DNA of 64,000 nt, taken from Arcuatula senhousia. Lineage: Eukaryota; Mollusca; Bivalvia; Mytilida; Mytilidae. The stretch spans positions 4,581,001 to 4,645,000 of the forward strand of contig OZ020309.1 in assembly GCA_963971305.1 (NCBI GenBank). The letters are read 5' to 3'. Positions 63,771 through 64,000 of the stretch are shown here, in pieces. Under the pieces are notes generated by a model, which saw only the letters and a list, made by a program, of their open reading frames with translations, did not search any database and had not been told where the DNA came from. The first letter of the stretch is position 1; each line of letters begins with the position of its first letter. Position numbers and translations under genes: made by a program.

Positions 63771-64000
63771 TACTTTATACAACTTTCATTTTAATTATCA
63801 ATATACATGTATATGTTGCGAAATAAAAAAAAAAACTTGACTTCTTGACTCATTAACTTTAATAATTCTGTTGGTTTATTGAACCATAAACCTTATTGTT
63901 TATTGTTCACATTTCGCGGATCATATAACATATGGATGTATGTGTTGTGTACAAGTTATCATTTTGTACAAATTATAATTTGTACAAAAAAAATGATTGT
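63771..64000. other. Flank, no supported feature
   Basis: AT-rich; poly-A run after GCGAAATAA at about 63823-63835 may mark the element's 3' end. Confidence 0.35.

Overview
This is animal nuclear DNA: AT-rich, intron-bearing and dense in transposable elements. The best guess is a bivalve mollusc, probably a mytilid mussel. That rests on inference from the secreted farnesoic acid O-methyltransferase-like plus apple-domain gene family, abundant Penelope-like elements (PLEs), tRNA-derived SINEs and TCCGTCC-rich repeats. No bacterial signal and no rRNA gene was seen.

Two tandem three-exon genes on the + strand are the main host content. Copy A has exons 11812-11890, 18151-18648 and 20139-20398. 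Copy B has exons 47349-47430, 48258-48761 and 58294-58553. Each encodes a signal peptide, a FAMeT-like (Methyltransf_FA) domain and a PAN/apple domain on separate exons, all joined by phase-1 introns. The open frames sum exactly to 278 and 281 residues. The homology also covers the upstream DNA (1-954, 2581-2914 and 10113-11925 match 44490-47445) and the 3' flank out to an old PLE tail (20690-20870 matches 59270-59440), so this is one large tandem segmental duplication later reshaped by insertions.

Layout: 1-11.8 kb is duplicated upstream DNA broken by a 1.6-kb TIR element and a 5.2-kb fold-back element holding a 36-bp minisatellite. 11.8-20.4 kb is gene A, whose intron 1 carries a 4-kb hAT-like element, a PLE tail and a truncated LINE. 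20.9-24.5 kb is a 3.6-kb TIR transposon. 24.5-36 kb is PLE tails, tandem repeats and a possible small two-copy gene on the minus strand near 34.7-35.4 kb. 36.1-38.4 kb is a truncated LINE. At 38.9 and 41.4 kb lie two isolated exons of an aromatic amino acid hydroxylase without the catalytic-core exons between them. 42-44.5 kb is more PLE tails. 44.5-58.6 kb is gene B, whose intron 2 holds a near full-length LINE with a PLE and a 101-bp MITE inserted in it. 59.7-60.1 kb is a palindromic minisatellite. 61.1-63.8 kb is an almost intact PLE.

Two PLE families (here PLE-A and PLE-B) explain most of the anonymous repeats: about twenty copies are 5'-truncated 3' ends of one or the other. No coordinated pathway links the host genes visible here.
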